Below are positions 1 through 12,526 of a DNA stretch of 64,000 bases, piece by piece. The first letter of the stretch is position 1; each line of letters begins with the position of its first letter. The stretch is from Russula earlei (lineage: Eukaryota; Basidiomycota; Agaricomycetes; Russulales; Russulaceae), in NCBI GenBank assembly GCA_025769875.1, contig JAGFNK010000185.1:29229-93228 (forward strand), written 5' to 3'. A program made the position numbers and the translations under genes. The notes below the pieces were generated by a model. It was given only the letters and a program-made list of their open reading frames with translations, was not told the DNA's origin and searched no databases.

Positions 1-521
1 GGTAAGTTCAGCCCAGGAATTTACTTCTGAAAAAGCTTTTGGGTTGCGTCACGGTGAAGACGAGCAAAAAGAAGGAATGCGACCTACGCGGCGTTGGCAT
101 CTCCCAAGGAGGATGGAAGTCCTGTGACGCGACAAGGCAAGTCAATTGTGGACGGTTGACGACAAGACGCTGTGCGCGCACGGTTTTCAGATAGTCAAAA
201 CTACCAGAATCGAAGGAGTTGGGGGAAGGGGTGGACGTCGCGGGGAAGGTATCATCGATGGCGGTAAACGTGCTGCCGCCATTGGGCAGGCTTCCGAAAA
301 TATCCGACAGAGTGTTCCAATCGATGTCCTGTAACAGTGAGACGTGAATAACCTTTTCCACGCCCGGGAGATGAGATGATGCCCACAGCAGAGCCACCCA
401 GAAGCGAGTCGAAGTTGACGGGTTGCACATTGTCCGCGGTCTCGGACCATACGCTCGTTTGGTCCTCTTGGGGCGCGAGATACGACCACAGCGTGCTGTC
501 GCTGGGGATGCCAAAATCCAT
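1..521 (-). CDS. Partial unknown protein, 5' end of a minus-strand gene
   Basis: The gene starts with ATG at 521 and runs off the left edge. I read four exons: 521-387, 328-182, 121-88 and 26-1. They are separated by GT-AG introns of 58, 60 and 61 nt, and all phases agree, giving about 114 residues in the window. The protein is acidic and rich in Ser, Thr, Asp and Pro, with little predicted order. That would suit the N-terminal activation region of a regulator, but I see no DNA-binding or catalytic motif, so this is only a guess. The regular intron sizes and the frame continuity across three junctions are the evidence that it is a real gene. Its 3' part and function cannot be judged from this window. 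Confidence 0.5.
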
Positions 522-1529
522 GATGCGTTGGGGTTTTACTGCGAGTGAGACGCGGAAGAAAATCGAACTGTGGAGGGCGATGCGGATGTGCTTTTTAACG
601 TGGGGGATAGGTGCTTCCCCCCCCTCCCCCCCGGCCTGGATGCTCGCTTGCGGGGTGGCGTCTATGGTTCAGTACCTTTTCGGTACGTGGCCTCCCCGTG
701 CTATGACCATGTTTTCTCCGCCCGGCCGGCCATGGATTGCCTCGTGTACTCGGTGGAGTGCTGGGAACAGCCTACCTACAGGATCTCAACGACCGCGTAA
801 GTATTAGCGCCTGAATGCAACATGGAGAAACGCCACCTGCGTGTCTAGGGCACCCATCCCATCATTGTGCTGATGTGTCGGGCGTATCTGTCAAAGGAAA
901 AAAAAAACCCCCCGGCTTTTCCACAAACAAGTCATTGGAACTTTTTTTTTTTCCCTTGTTCCATCGCAAACGAAGAACAAAAAGGACGCTTGGAGCGTTT
1001 CATTAGGCCCAGAAAGGCATTGAGCTGAGACGTGCGCATAGCCTTGTAACAACCGACACAGAGTAGACCACATAAAATATCCTCCGCAAGGGGCCACAGT
1101 GACCTAAGCGCTTGGCGGTGTGATCGTTCACGGGTAAGCTCCAGCGAGACGTTGCTGCTTCCGAGTCGGGCCTAACCTCCAGCGCGAAGTCATCAGTTAC
1201 CTGAACATGTTCAGACTGTTTGAGGTAGATGTGAGACCATGAAGAACTCTTCTGTTCATGGCGGTTACATTCATCCCCTAAGACAGCAGGGTTTCACTGA
1301 ATACTTATCGTTGACAGAGCAGCTAGACAGTGCATCCCTTAAAATCGGAATACGAGCGCGATGGGGCCCGTATCATTCGGCGGTAGTGTGTATTCGTTCG
1401 AAAACCACAATACCGACACCATTTATGATCACGTGATGTGGTCCGCATTGAGAGCATACAGACACCGCTCGCGGTTCCATCCACCACAGACCAACTCTAT
1501 AATGACTTCTAGATTCCGGACCTAGTTCA
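522..1529. other. Non-coding stretch, no gene recognised
   Basis: I see no supported gene here. The stretch contains pyrimidine-rich tracts (a C run near 617-632) and A and T runs near 900 and 942. The part next to 521 should hold the promoter of the minus-strand gene, but I cannot point to a specific element. Confidence 0.4.
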
Positions 1530-2060
1530 CCCAGCTCGATCGGTGTCGATCAGACGATTGAAATAAATGTTGATGTCAAGCAGCACGAGCATCTCATAGT
1601 TGGCAACAGCAGTGAGCATAAGCAGTGAGCGCAATGGAAGAGGTTGCTCAACATCCTTCAATGTCATCATTGGCATTTCACTCACTTCCTGCGATTGCTG
1701 CGTGTCGTCTGGTCCAGGTTGAAGCGCAGGGTAACGACGTCGGCAATCGTCTTGGTAATACCTCAGTCTCACATGCATGGAAGGTGCCATAGAACCTCTT
1801 TCAAGAATATGGCAGTAACTTCAAACTAGACGAGGGAAAAAGCAGGCCCGACACAGGCTTGGCAAAAAGTACCGGTATTCGGACCAGAATTGGTACGCGA
1901 AAAGGCTTGGCCAGCGATCGTGGGGGCTCGATAAGATGCCCTATAAAAGGTCTGGACAACTATCAGCAAGAAAGAGGGCCATATGATCTGTCGGACAGCA
2001 ATGGCAGCGGGGGCAAAGCCTCGGACCATATAGCTTTCTTTTGTGAGTTTTGCGAGGATA
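1530..2060 (-). pseudogene. Decayed MFS transporter relic
   Basis: On the minus strand, two separate stretches read as pieces of the same transporter family as the genes at 2372 and 10530. One piece (about 1930-1840) matches the loop with the D-R-W-P and F-W-x-E-Y-x-Y-F-L-P pattern. The other (about 1700-1590) matches the PLPLRS...ANYxML segment that follows the long cytoplasmic loop. They come in the right order for one minus-strand gene, but frames are broken and the transmembrane parts between and after them are lost. The relic lies head-to-head with intact-looking MFS copy A, so the family has had at least three members here. What is seen is local similarity; that it is a dead copy is inferred from the missing parts. 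Confidence 0.6.
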
Positions 2061-2371
2061 CACTTCGAAACTGGAATATTACGTTTTCATTTAGTGACCC
2101 GTTCAAGCACCTGCTTTGATAGCTAAGGTAGTAAACGGCACAGTTGAGAACTGGTCTCGCCACGCACCAAAAGAGCAAGGCCCCAATCGTCCAAACCAAG
2201 AGCATTCAGGTGTTGGGAAGGCCCGGGCCGCGAGGATCGTTATCAGTTACGTGTACTGTTGCTGTTGCCATCATCGCGCTCTTTCCGTCCAGAATTCCAG
2301 AAGCTGCGATGATTTTGACCTGGTAGCCAACGCATTTCCAGTTGTCGATCCCCGTCCCCCCCCCCCCAATG

Positions 2372-4134
2372 ATGTCCCATGGAAGAGGTGATCACAATGA
2401 CGAGGAAACTCCCTTACTCCGTGTCCAAAATGGCGATACATCACATAAACCGACACAACTTCCGACAATCCAGATATCCGTTCTCGTCGTCCCGTGGATT
2501 GCTGAGTCTATTGTGGCCCATTCCATAAGCCCTTACATCAACCAGGTGTGACGGTAGCATGACTGCTCCCGACACATCAGCGTTCAATGATCGTATCCAG
2601 CTCGTCCGTGAACTTCCGATCGTGGGTGGAGATGGGAGGAGGGTAGGTTACTACACGGGAATCATAGTAAGTCTCATCCGTCAGAGGAGACCAATCAGAC
2701 ATTATCTCCAGATATCCCTCCACTTCGTTGCTGAGGCAGTGACATCATTTCATTGGAACCGTCTTTCCGACCACATCGGCCGCAAGCCCGTTTTCTTGAT
2801 GTGCCTTACCGGTACAATCATTTCGATAGTTCTCTTCGGCCTCTCCCGTTCTTTCTTGGCCCTTGTCCTTAGGTGCCTTCTCCACACGTCCTGGAGAACA
2901 TTGTTCTCTGACTGTTCATCGCAGCCGTTGCCTGCATGGTGCGATGAAGGGACACATCGGCGTCGTGAAAAGCGTCATGGCTGAGCTCACAGACGAGACT
3001 AATATCGTCCGGGGGTTCTCGTTGTTGTTGATGACCTGGGCAATTGGCTACGTGATTGGGTTCGCCCTCTTTCTAATGACCATTCTTCCTCGCCAATATT
3101 TCAGTCCCTTAGCCCATTTATCGGTGGCGTCTTATCAAAGCCACAAGATCGTTGGCCAGGCGTCTTCTCGGGTCCTTTCTGGGATGAATATCCGTACTTC
3201 CTCCCGTGTCTAGTTTCCGCTGCCATTTCATGTCTATCCTTCATCATTGTAGCTATTTTCCTAGAGGAGGTTCGTTCCCGCTCTCTGAAGAACCTATCAA
3301 AGCGAATCAGTTGACATCGAACACAGACAGTGAAGTTCCGATCATCATCCGCGAGTTCGGGCGTAGTTGGGGAAGGATCTGGTGACGCTCTGGATGTGCG
3401 TCCCGAGGACGCGCAGAAGCCGCTGCCGCTGCGCTCTGTGCTCACAAGACCGGTCTTGATCTCGCTCGCCAATTATGCGATGATCTCCCTCCTTGAGATG
3501 ACATCTGTGGCCCTCATCCCGCTTATCTGGTCGACGTCGATTCAATTTGGGGGACTCGACTTGAGCCCTGTGTCGATCGGCCTGTGGATGTCGGTGTATG
3601 GTTGCATGGACGGGATCTTTCAATTTTCTGTTTCCCCACACATCCTTGGGCACTTTGGTCCGCGGTACGCCTTCATTACCAGCGTCGCCGTTTCTGCCGC
3701 GTCCCACATCATGTTCCCGCTGGAGAACCTTGTGCGACGCCATGCGGCTGGCGGCACCAATGCGACGACGTGGATGCTGATTCTACTGCACCTCTTGTCA
3801 TTAAGCTTCCAGAAGATGGGGTTTCAGTAAGCCATGTGGCCCTCTTTGGTGGGCGCTGACGAACGATCTCCCAGGCGCCATGTATATCTACATTGTTTCT
3901 GCCGCACCGAGCAAGCGGTCCCTAGGCGCAGTCAACGGCCTTGCCCAGACTGTGTCCTCGGTTCAGCGCACAGTCGGGCCGCTTGCTGCGGATTCCCTCT
4001 TTGCGTTTTCCGTAACGAATAACGTCTTGGGCGGGAAGTTTGTATATGTTGTACTGCTCGCCCTGTCATGCATCGGGCTGTGCACCGCTACCCGACTTCC
4101 GAGAGACCGGTGGAGGCATGGCATCAGCCAGTAG
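2372..4134 (+). CDS. MFS transporter copy A, probable frame damage
   Basis: This is a paralogue of the transporter at 10530 with the same seven-exon layout: 2372-2545, 2601-2666, 2712-2872, 2925-3059, 3105-3269, 3327-3826, 3875-4134. The MFS motif A (RLSDHIGRKP) follows the second predicted membrane helix. Such proteins are 12-helix plasma or vacuolar membrane permeases (DHA/ZIF1-like MFS); the substrate cannot be read. Two defects appear against copy B. Exon 5 is one base shorter (165 versus 166), which shifts the frame unless the donor at 3052 is used, removing three residues. At the last junction the only good donor (3827) leaves phase 2 where the last exon needs phase 1, so the final 86 residues would be out of frame. 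It may be a young pseudogene or contain assembly errors. An alternative start is the adjacent ATG at 2369. Confidence 0.7.
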
Positions 4135-4814
4135 GCGCAAAGGACGTTTATACGATCAGAGTTGAAGACGCCTGAGTGCTGATGAGTGCGCTCTTCACTG
4201 CACTGTATTATCGATTTGACCACATACTATGACTGTTTACACACTTTCCTGTCTCAAACCCCAAGGCGTACGGTGAATATAGATATAGATCCACTTGTAG
4301 TGCAGCAAAAGTAGGCTCAGGAAGAGGAACTCGATCCTGGCTGCGGCCGCCCGTTTTCATGTATTACGTGCATCTGAGGATGTGGTGGTTGCCTAACCTC
4401 CCGGATTTTCGTGTCAACAACCCAACGATCCAATAGAAGTTGTGAATATGCGTTCAGGCGCTCCCGGTCACCTACTAGACATGGAGCCTCATAAATGGAC
4501 CCAGTGTCTTTGGGCACGATCACCATGTAGTATGTATCACCCAGATATAACAATAGACAATCTATCTGAGTGTAAGTAACGAGAGATGAGTAAACGAAAC
4601 GTATTTACACACACGCATGGGGCACAAACACAATTTGGTCTGAGCTGCCGGTACGTAAGTATGGGTCACAAGGGCCCACGTATCTGAGCGAGTGTAGAGT
4701 AGCGTTCAACCACATGAAGCGATTTCTGCCTAAATAAGTTATTTTTGAGTCCGGATATTAGACCCGTGGGTGATACCGGCACGCTCCCGGAAGGCGCACT
4801 CGTAACGGTTTGAT
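4135..4814. other. Intergenic stretch with one unexplained minus-strand open frame
   Basis: Between the convergent 3' ends of MFS copy A and the monooxygenase, a minus-strand open frame (4553-4317, 78 codons) looks moderately protein-like (a D-T-Y-Y-M-V-I-V-P start and a serine-rich end). An acceptor-like CAG precedes it. I do not recognise it, and it could be monooxygenase 3' UTR. Nothing else is evident. Confidence 0.3.
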
Positions 4815-7012
4815 TCATGGATCGTTTCCGCGACGTTTGGCATCCCGCTCTTCCTTCAATGAGGATATCTCATCTAGATCAACGACCTTAAATGGCCATG
4901 TCAACCAATTCCCGCCGCTGCGCATCGCACGGACTCCCATATCCTCCAAAAGTTCGTCAACAAGTTGGGGCCAACTGTGAAGATGGGCCACACATGAGCC
5001 ACCGATCGGACGCGCCGGGTATGACTCACGTCCAAAACGCGACCGAGCTCGTCTGGCTTTCATCCACCCAATTCAATGTGTACGGGTAACGTCGTCGTAC
5101 CCATGCGCCATCGTGCTCGGCGGCGTCGAGCGCTGCTCCAACACTCTGTGGAACCCGCAGCGCGTCACGACGGAAGTATGCCGAAATCCAATGGGCGGAC
5201 ACCTCACACACATATGCAGAGTGCGCAGAAAACTATGGAGAGTTTGTGCAATGATGAGCGGTGACACGGGTTACCTGCTGGTTCGAGGGGATAAGTTACC
5301 ACAGCTCCGTTGATTGCAAAGTCTCGATTCAAAATGTTCTTCGCCGGGACAAGTCCTCGGTATATTGATGCTACCCATTGCTCTCCTCCAGGTAACACAG
5401 GGGGATGAGCAAGGCTCGCATAATCCCAGCGATATCTCTGTGAGTCTGGGGGGTGCCGACCCAGACCGATTTGTTCCCTTGTCACGTCTGCGGATAATGG
5501 TCAGGTCTCATTACTATGTGCGTGACACCCTCACCATCGAAAATCGAACGCCAAGTGGACTCATACCCAGTTGCGAGGATGACGGCTGCTGCTGGAAACA
5601 CACGTCCATCTTCGAGGACGACGGAGTGACCGTCGTCACCGAATTTTGCCACTCGTGCGGGCGCAACGAGAGATATTTTTCCTGAAATGGCGAGCGCATG
5701 AAAATTTCCATCACGGAAAACTCCTTCGTCATTTGTGCGTGTGTTCCAAAACAAAGAATGGGTGCGACGAAGTGGGGAGTCACGTGGAACACCCAGGACG
5801 TAGAACTGCATCGGGAAAATGTTTTGAAACCCTCGCTTCGCAGAGTTGAAATGATGCTTTACCGAGTACTTCTCCAGAGCTTTCCAAAAATAATACACGA
5901 TTACTGCGCCCAAACAAGTCGTGTGCAAGAAACGCCTGACGATGGTCAGATGAAACGGTCGCGTATTATGAAACAACCTCACTCTAGGCGCGTGCGCAGT
6001 TTCTTGTGGGGTGACATGATGGAAAGAAACCTGATAATGTCGTCATAAACAGAATCAAACAATGGTTTGATCGCGATACCTGCTCCTCCTTATGTAGGGG
6101 GGCCAAGGTATCGTACTCGCCAAGATAGCATCCGTAGTGTCGAAAATCATCATAACAGGCCGGCCTTCCCTGGCAAGAAAGGCAGCAGAACTATTGACAA
6201 TTCGTCAGTCCTGAAAAAAAAAAAGCGTGTTCAGTCGGGCGCACTCTTGTGCCGATTTTCCACCTCCAATGACTACGATGGGTGCACCTTGGACCGGGTG
6301 AGTATCGACAGGTACCGTGCATTGAAGCAGATCGTCGATCCGTGATTTGAAGTGCATCGAGTGCACTACAGGCCCAGAAAATCCGGCTGCTTTGGCGGTA
6401 AATGCTAGCTCTGGGTAGTGCGGCCTGCTACATCCCTGACAAACATCCCATACTGTCTCGGAGCAATGCAGCGCTCACGACTCACTCCAGTACACAAAAC
6501 GATTCGGGAGTAGTGTGAAACCTTCTCTGTGTTGGCGCGTCTGTCACGTACAAGTACCTTCCATCCTTTCCCGTGGTCTCCTCTACGAATGTTGAGGACC
6601 TCCGTTTCAAATCGGATTTTATCCTTCAGAAACCGTTCAGCGAACTCCTCCAAGTAATTCCGCACATCTTCGCCGGATAATCGCCCCCCAGTATTGGCTG
6701 CTTCATCAGGTTGGCGCATCGGCAGGGCGGAAAACCTGAATTCCCCATGCACGCTAGATTCTAAATTGGAGACCGGAGATGGGGAAGGGGAGGGTGGGGT
6801 AAGACTGACCTATTGAGTTGGAGTCCAGGATATATGCGTTCCTCAGACCAGACGCCGCCCACGGAACTTTCGCGGGTAAGCACTTCGACGTTCTGAAAAC
6901 CGTCCTGAAGTAGGATGAAGGTCGTTATAAGCCCGGCAATGCCAGAACCAATCACTCCAATTGGGTCAAGAAGTGGGTCGTGTTGACTTTCCGGCGGACG
7001 AGTGTTCTTCAT
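4815..7012 (-). CDS. FAD-dependent monooxygenase, FMO type
   Basis: This complete ten-exon gene encodes 571 residues. Exons are 7012-6810, 6753-6486, 6435-6245, 6190-6080, 6030-5983, 5935-5863, 5805-5535, 5487-5300, 5232-5030 and 4974-4815, and every phase agrees. The protein has an N-terminal FAD-binding GSGIAG (22-27), the FMO fingerprint FxGxxxHxxxF (176-186), a second NADPH-binding GGGKSA (214-219) and the LATGY motif (375-379). FMO enzymes use NADPH and O2 to oxygenate soft nucleophiles or to carry out Baeyer-Villiger reactions; the substrate is unknown. It lies between two MFS paralogues and near two P450s, which suggests a tailoring role in one pathway (inference). An in-frame ATG at 7105 could add 31 residues; I prefer 7012 because the FAD motif then sits at the usual distance from the start. 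Confidence 0.9.
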
Positions 7013-10000
7013 CCGGAGGGAGTTGGGCAGACTGGCAGTGGACGCAACGAGAAGTAAGTCGTGATCTGGGCGAAACTGATTAAATATAAGTAGTACCACG
7101 AGCATTAGTAAACCCGCGGTAACACCGGATTCTGAGAAGATAGCCGCTGTCGCAAAAGTACGTGGTTCGTGGGGTATACATCATGGCTCAAGAGACGATC
7201 GGACGCCGACGCCGAGGAAGATGGGCGGAGTCTGGGGTACCTGAGAATAGGAGCTACCTTATGAGTAGGTAACTATGTAGGTGTGCATGTTATGAGAAGA
7301 ACCTAAGAACGTTCCGTGAGCATGAAGAGATAAGGACAATTGAGCGTACTTCCACTTACCCTTAAATTGCGTAGATACGATAATAATTAAGTAATTTATT
7401 GACACCGTACTCTACGCCCAAATGAGACTTGCTTGCAGTTTTGGCCTTAAAATAATGCTCTTCTACGCCTGTTATTTATCACGTTCAGCTGGCTTGATTC
7501 AATGTTGCTCACAACTAAGTGGTCAATAATATATTGAACATTATAATTATCCACTTACTAAAAAGTGCGATGTGGCACACCGTCGTTTCTATCGGCCCGT
7601 TCGCCGGTCTTTTTTTCTTGCGGCTAGCGGCGAGTAGAACGTGAACGTGACCAAACTACATGGAGCCCTTTCAGCCGTTAGGTCGCGGGGAACGTGGTGA
7701 GCACCGTGCCGCCAGCCTGTATTGTTTTGGGTGCCGTATTTGTATTTGGACTTGACCGAGAACTGCGTTGGGATCAAGAGTGGCCACTGGCCAGCTTTGG
7801 GGGGAGGATGACGCATCCGGCTCACTGACAGGAGGCAGACATCGCATGCTACGAACATCATCTCCGGGAATGTCCCACGGAATTCCGATGATCTCCTCCC
7901 GCTTCTTCGCTCTATGCCTCATGTTATTGTCTTCTTCTGCCGTTCAGACGCATCAACGTCGCTAGGTGCCCTCGTGTTGACCTTGATCATATCGTCGCTG
8001 TCGTTCTAGGGAGCGCTCAGGCATGACCACGGGGACGAATCCTCAGCGGAGAGGCACGAACGCAGGAGCACAAACGGCGCCGATGCGAGCAGTCCCCACT
8101 AGGGTACATGCTATATCGTCGGCGCCACCCAAATTGCTGCTTGACTTGTTACGTCTGTAGCATGGGCACACGAAGGAATAAGGGATAGCCCTGTGGAGTG
8201 ACACGGACCCCTAAATCGTGGACGGGCTCAAAGATCGAGTAGTAGCCTCGTCAAAGGTTGATGTTCGGGTACGTCGCGAAGAAGTCAGTGATCACGGCAT
8301 CTAAAGGCGAACACAAAGATCCAGACTCGGTTTGATATGCAGTCGTGGTGGCCGTCATGGAAATGAAGAGCACGAGCAGAAAGCAGAAAACAGGTTTGGG
8401 TCCACCACCTATCAAAAGGATCAAGAGATCTATTCATCGGAGGGTAGGTGGCCCGGAGGAAAATGCCTGCCGAAACATGAAAATTCTTTCTGCCAACTGC
8501 GCAGATGTAACCATGGTCTTCGGCAAATGGATGATGGTAGGAAGTCTGCATTGAATCTGTAACTGAGTACCGTATGCAGCTCGAGTGACCGGAGCTGTGA
8601 TCCCTGCCCATGCACCTCCCGTAGGCGATTGGAGCGACGTAGGCACGTGTGTTGAAGACAAGCGACACTGATGCACACGTGTTACCTTTTTACAGTTTGA
8701 TCGAGTGTAGGTAGCGCTACACGTTGTTGGAAAATCGGGAGGCCATTATAATGTGATTATATTGGCGTCAAAATGACCTCCCACTTTTCCGACAGAATTA
8801 CACGTGAATCTACCGCGGGATTACATTTCCAGGAGTGCAGAAGCTCGGGTTCACCCTTTGGTACGGTATGTTGACCAGTTCCGCGGAAGACCATACAATG
8901 GAATACTTGAGCCAGCTCGTAGGGGAAATCAGGTGCAGAGCCAGAGTCAGACTCCCCTCATCTACACTTTGGCACAGCCTGACGTTAAGGATGGTATCAT
9001 ACTTTCACAAAGGCACTGGAAAGACGACATGGAGAGCACTGGATGGTTGGAACGTTTGGACTCTTTCATTGCCGTGACGACTATGTATCTATCACATCAA
9101 GCCGCGCTCCATGTCTGCCAAGCCCACGGAGAGCTCGCCAGAGAAAGGATAGCAGATGCGTTACGCGCTTTGCGCAATGTTCTCTCAGGGCGATGCGCGG
9201 TGTCAGTGTCCGTTCAGAAACCCGTTCATCCAATTATTTCCATTGTTTGACCTGGCAGAACACCAGTCACTGACATACGGTTTATTATTCCATTATCACC
9301 GGGGTCTGACCTCGTCAGGGCTGTACGGATATCTTAGCAGAACGGCGATGCGACACGCGTCCCTAATAGATGGGACTTGAAGTTGGGCGAGATGATCGCT
9401 ATCAGCCTAAGTCTTTCGCATCCATGCGTTGTGATATTGTGGTTGCATTGTGTCCTTGGCTGGCCAGCGCTCAAGGACGAGCCATTGCCGTCGACTCGCT
9501 TGGGTTCCGGCGATGGACAAGAATGACCCCTGGTCATTCTCTCGACCTCAAGCTAGAGGTGCTGCTAAGGCGATTCCCAAAAAGACAGCAGTTCGCAAGG
9601 CGCTTGCTTCCACAGCATCTTGATCAATTCAAACATCCAGAACGTAGTTCCCGCACAACCGTCGGCGTGTTCGCCTCGAACGTTCAGACTCGTGCTGACG
9701 AACAACGACGCCCCGGGAGAAACAAGGGATGCATCATCAGTGTGAGGTACGCCTAGTATCGGTTATCGCACTCACACACTCACGGGCTCATCGGAGTTTG
9801 GACAGTAGACGAGAGGTACTCTGCGCAGTGATGATCGGGTGAAAGATAGTTATGATGTACAGGACATGCTGGCGGCGAGACGGTACTTCGAGTATTTGCG
9901 CGTAAGCCAGGGTCTACACATGTAGAGATTGATGTAACCCTCCTATCGCACAATGGGTGACAATATCTGTGGGACAACCGGCGGTCATGCAAGAGGCGAG

Positions 10001-10529
10001 GAATATGAACACCGTCTAACGACATCTCACCTTCACCAACGAGACACTGGATTCAGATATGCCGGCGTCTGACTCGTGAGGAAGCTCACCCGTTCATGCT
10101 TGCAAGTATTCTACATTCCTTGAAGCTCAAGTCTCTCATGTCACATCTTCATCGCTAATGGCATTCGCAGCCTTGAGTTTGTTTTCTCGGACACCTCCTA
10201 CAAGACCACGGATGCGCTCGATGCCTTCCTCGACACCATCCCCCTTTGCACCAAGCATGTTCAGTGGGTTTTATACCAAGAAGACGTGAGCTGGATATTG
10301 CAGTGGACTACACATCGGGTCGACTTTTGGGGCAGAGACGTGTTCGGAGGGAGGACCATCAAAGGCATGTGATCGTGGTGGTGGCGCGGAGAGGGTGAAA
10401 CACTTGATGGTTGGCGACGACGAGCACTCGTAGCGAATTTGAAATGTCGCAATGCAATTCCAGCCTGACACATCTCAATAATCCCAAAATCACTCTATTG
10501 CCGACTCGTGTTATCAGGGTTTCCGCCCG
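7013..10529. other. Long gene-poor stretch
   Basis: The first few hundred bases should hold the monooxygenase promoter. An AT-rich patch spans about 7260-7570. Several open frames of 60-150 codons occur (for example 8804-9250 and 9370-9756 on the plus strand), but none shows a known domain or a coherent exon chain. I treat them as chance or decayed sequence. The last 100-150 bp should include the promoter of MFS copy B. Confidence 0.4.
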
Positions 10530-12326
10530 ATGTCTCTCACAACGGTCCAAGACGACGATAAAGACCGCGAGGAGGAGACGCCCTTTCTCAATAATGGAGA
10601 CTCAGACGGGCCGCGTAAACCGACACCACTCCCGACCACGCAGTTTTTGGTTCTCCTCACCTCATGGCTCGCCGAGTCCATCGTGGATCATTCCGTTAGC
10701 CCATACCTCAACCAGGTGAGATGAGGTGCTGGGCGGTTTGCACCTGCACCTTTGCTGAATTTGAACCTCCTTTAGCTTGTTCGAGGCCTCCCCATAGTAG
10801 AAGGAGATGGGCGAAAAGTGGGTTACTACACGGGAATTATCGTACGCCCTTTCACGGTGCCCGTACCCGCGAGAGGCATAATAAGGCTTATCACAGGTCG
10901 CTCTGGAACACGCCGCGGAGGCGATGACGGCCATCCATTGGAACCGTCTTTCGGATCACGTTGGTCGCAAGCCTGTTCTGTTATTGTGCCTCGTGGGCAC
11001 AATTGTTTCGACCATGTTTTTTGGATTCTGTCGTTCTTTCTGGGCGCTCGTCCTCGGGTAACCTCCGCGCAGACCTTTATGACGTGCGACGTTCGCTGAC
11101 TGGCTCATCGCAGCCGCTGCATGCGTGGCGCACTAAAAGGAAGCGTCGGTGTCGTGAATAGCGTCGTGGCAGAGCTCACAGACGATACTAATGTAGCCCG
11201 AGGATTCTCATTGCTGCCGACAATTTGGGCAATGGGCTTTGTTATCGGGTCCGCCATCTTTTCCATGAACCATTGTCCTCGCTGATATGTCAGGCCCTCT
11301 AGCCCAATTATTGGTGGCGTCCTATCCCGACCGCGAGATCGCTGGCCGAGCGTCTTCTCGGCCCCGTTCTGGGATAATTACCCATACTTCCTGCCCTGTC
11401 TGGTATCTGCCGCTTATGCATGCCTATCATTCGTCATTGTGGCAATTTTCTTCGAAGAGGTTCGTTCCACACTCGGAGAAGAGCTGGTTGAGATGACCAT
11501 GACACCCAGACAGTAAGGTTCCGGTCGGCATCGTCGGATTTGGATGTAATCGGGGAAGAGCCAGACGACGCCTTAGATCAAGACGCGCAAGGGCCACTGC
11601 CACTGCGCTCCGTACTGACAAGGCCAGTCCTGATCTCGATAGCCAATTACGCGATGCTCGCGCTCCTTGGGATGATATCGATGACACTCATCCCGCTCAT
11701 CTGGTCCACATCGATCGAGTTTGGGGGGCTCAACTTCAACCCGGCATCGATTGGCCTGTGGATGTCGGCTTACGGGTGCATGAATGGTATCTTGCAATTC
11801 GCCGTCTTCCCGTACGCCGTCAGAAGGTTTGGCCCGCGGTGGGTTGTGGTCACCAGCGTGGCCATGTGCTCTGTGAGCTACCTGATGTTTCCATTTGAGA
11901 ACTTTGTGCTGCGTCGGGCGGCCCATGGCCTCGCATGGCTGCTGGTTATCATGCAGCTGACTGCACAGAGCATCTCTCATTTCGGACATGGTGCGTTTTT
12001 GCAGTTCTTCCGGCCCACGTGGTGCCGACCACTGACCACTGGGGGATCTCGCAGGCGCCATGCTCATGTACCTGAGTTCCGCGTCCCCGAACAAGCGATC
12101 ACTGGGCACGACGAATGGTCTCGCGCAGTCCGTGGCTTCCGTTCAGCGGGCAGTGGGGCCAGCTGTGGCAGATTGGCTTTTTGCTTACTCGATCGCGAAC
12201 CAGGTGTTGGGCGGGAATTTTGTGTATGTGGTGCTGCTTGTCTTGGTATGCGTTGGGTTGTATGTCGCATCGCAACTTCCGAGACAGACATGGAGACACG
12301 ATGAGGGATATATACCGTTAACCTGA
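10530..12326 (+). CDS. MFS transporter copy B, intact
   Basis: Seven exons with matching phases encode 488 residues: 10530-10715, 10776-10841, 10897-11057, 11114-11248, 11294-11459, 11510-11990 and 12055-12326. The N-terminus is short, acidic and hydrophilic and ends in a PTPLPTTQ stretch before helix 1. Motif A (RLSDHVGRKP, about 101-110) marks the loop between helices 2 and 3, and a long central loop precedes the PLPLRS segment. Length and layout fit a 12-helix major facilitator of the drug/H+ antiporter or ZIF1-like type, acting as a proton-coupled exporter or importer in a cell membrane. The substrate is unknown. It lies 200 bp upstream of a P450 in the same direction, so export of a pathway product is a reasonable inference. 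This copy served as the reference for judging damage in copy A. Confidence 0.92.
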
Positions 12327-12526
12327 TGATTAGATTAGATTATTATTTGTCATTTCCGACGGGACGATGAAGCCGTCGGAAGCAAAGCTGTGTTCCCGAC
12401 GGGGCAACGAGCCGAGCGTGCCAGGCCAGGCCAGGGTCGTCGCAATAGAGATACTTGTATGCGTGTGATACTGATTACAGTAATATGATATATATCAAGG
12501 CCACTCTCCCATACGACGAGCACCTC

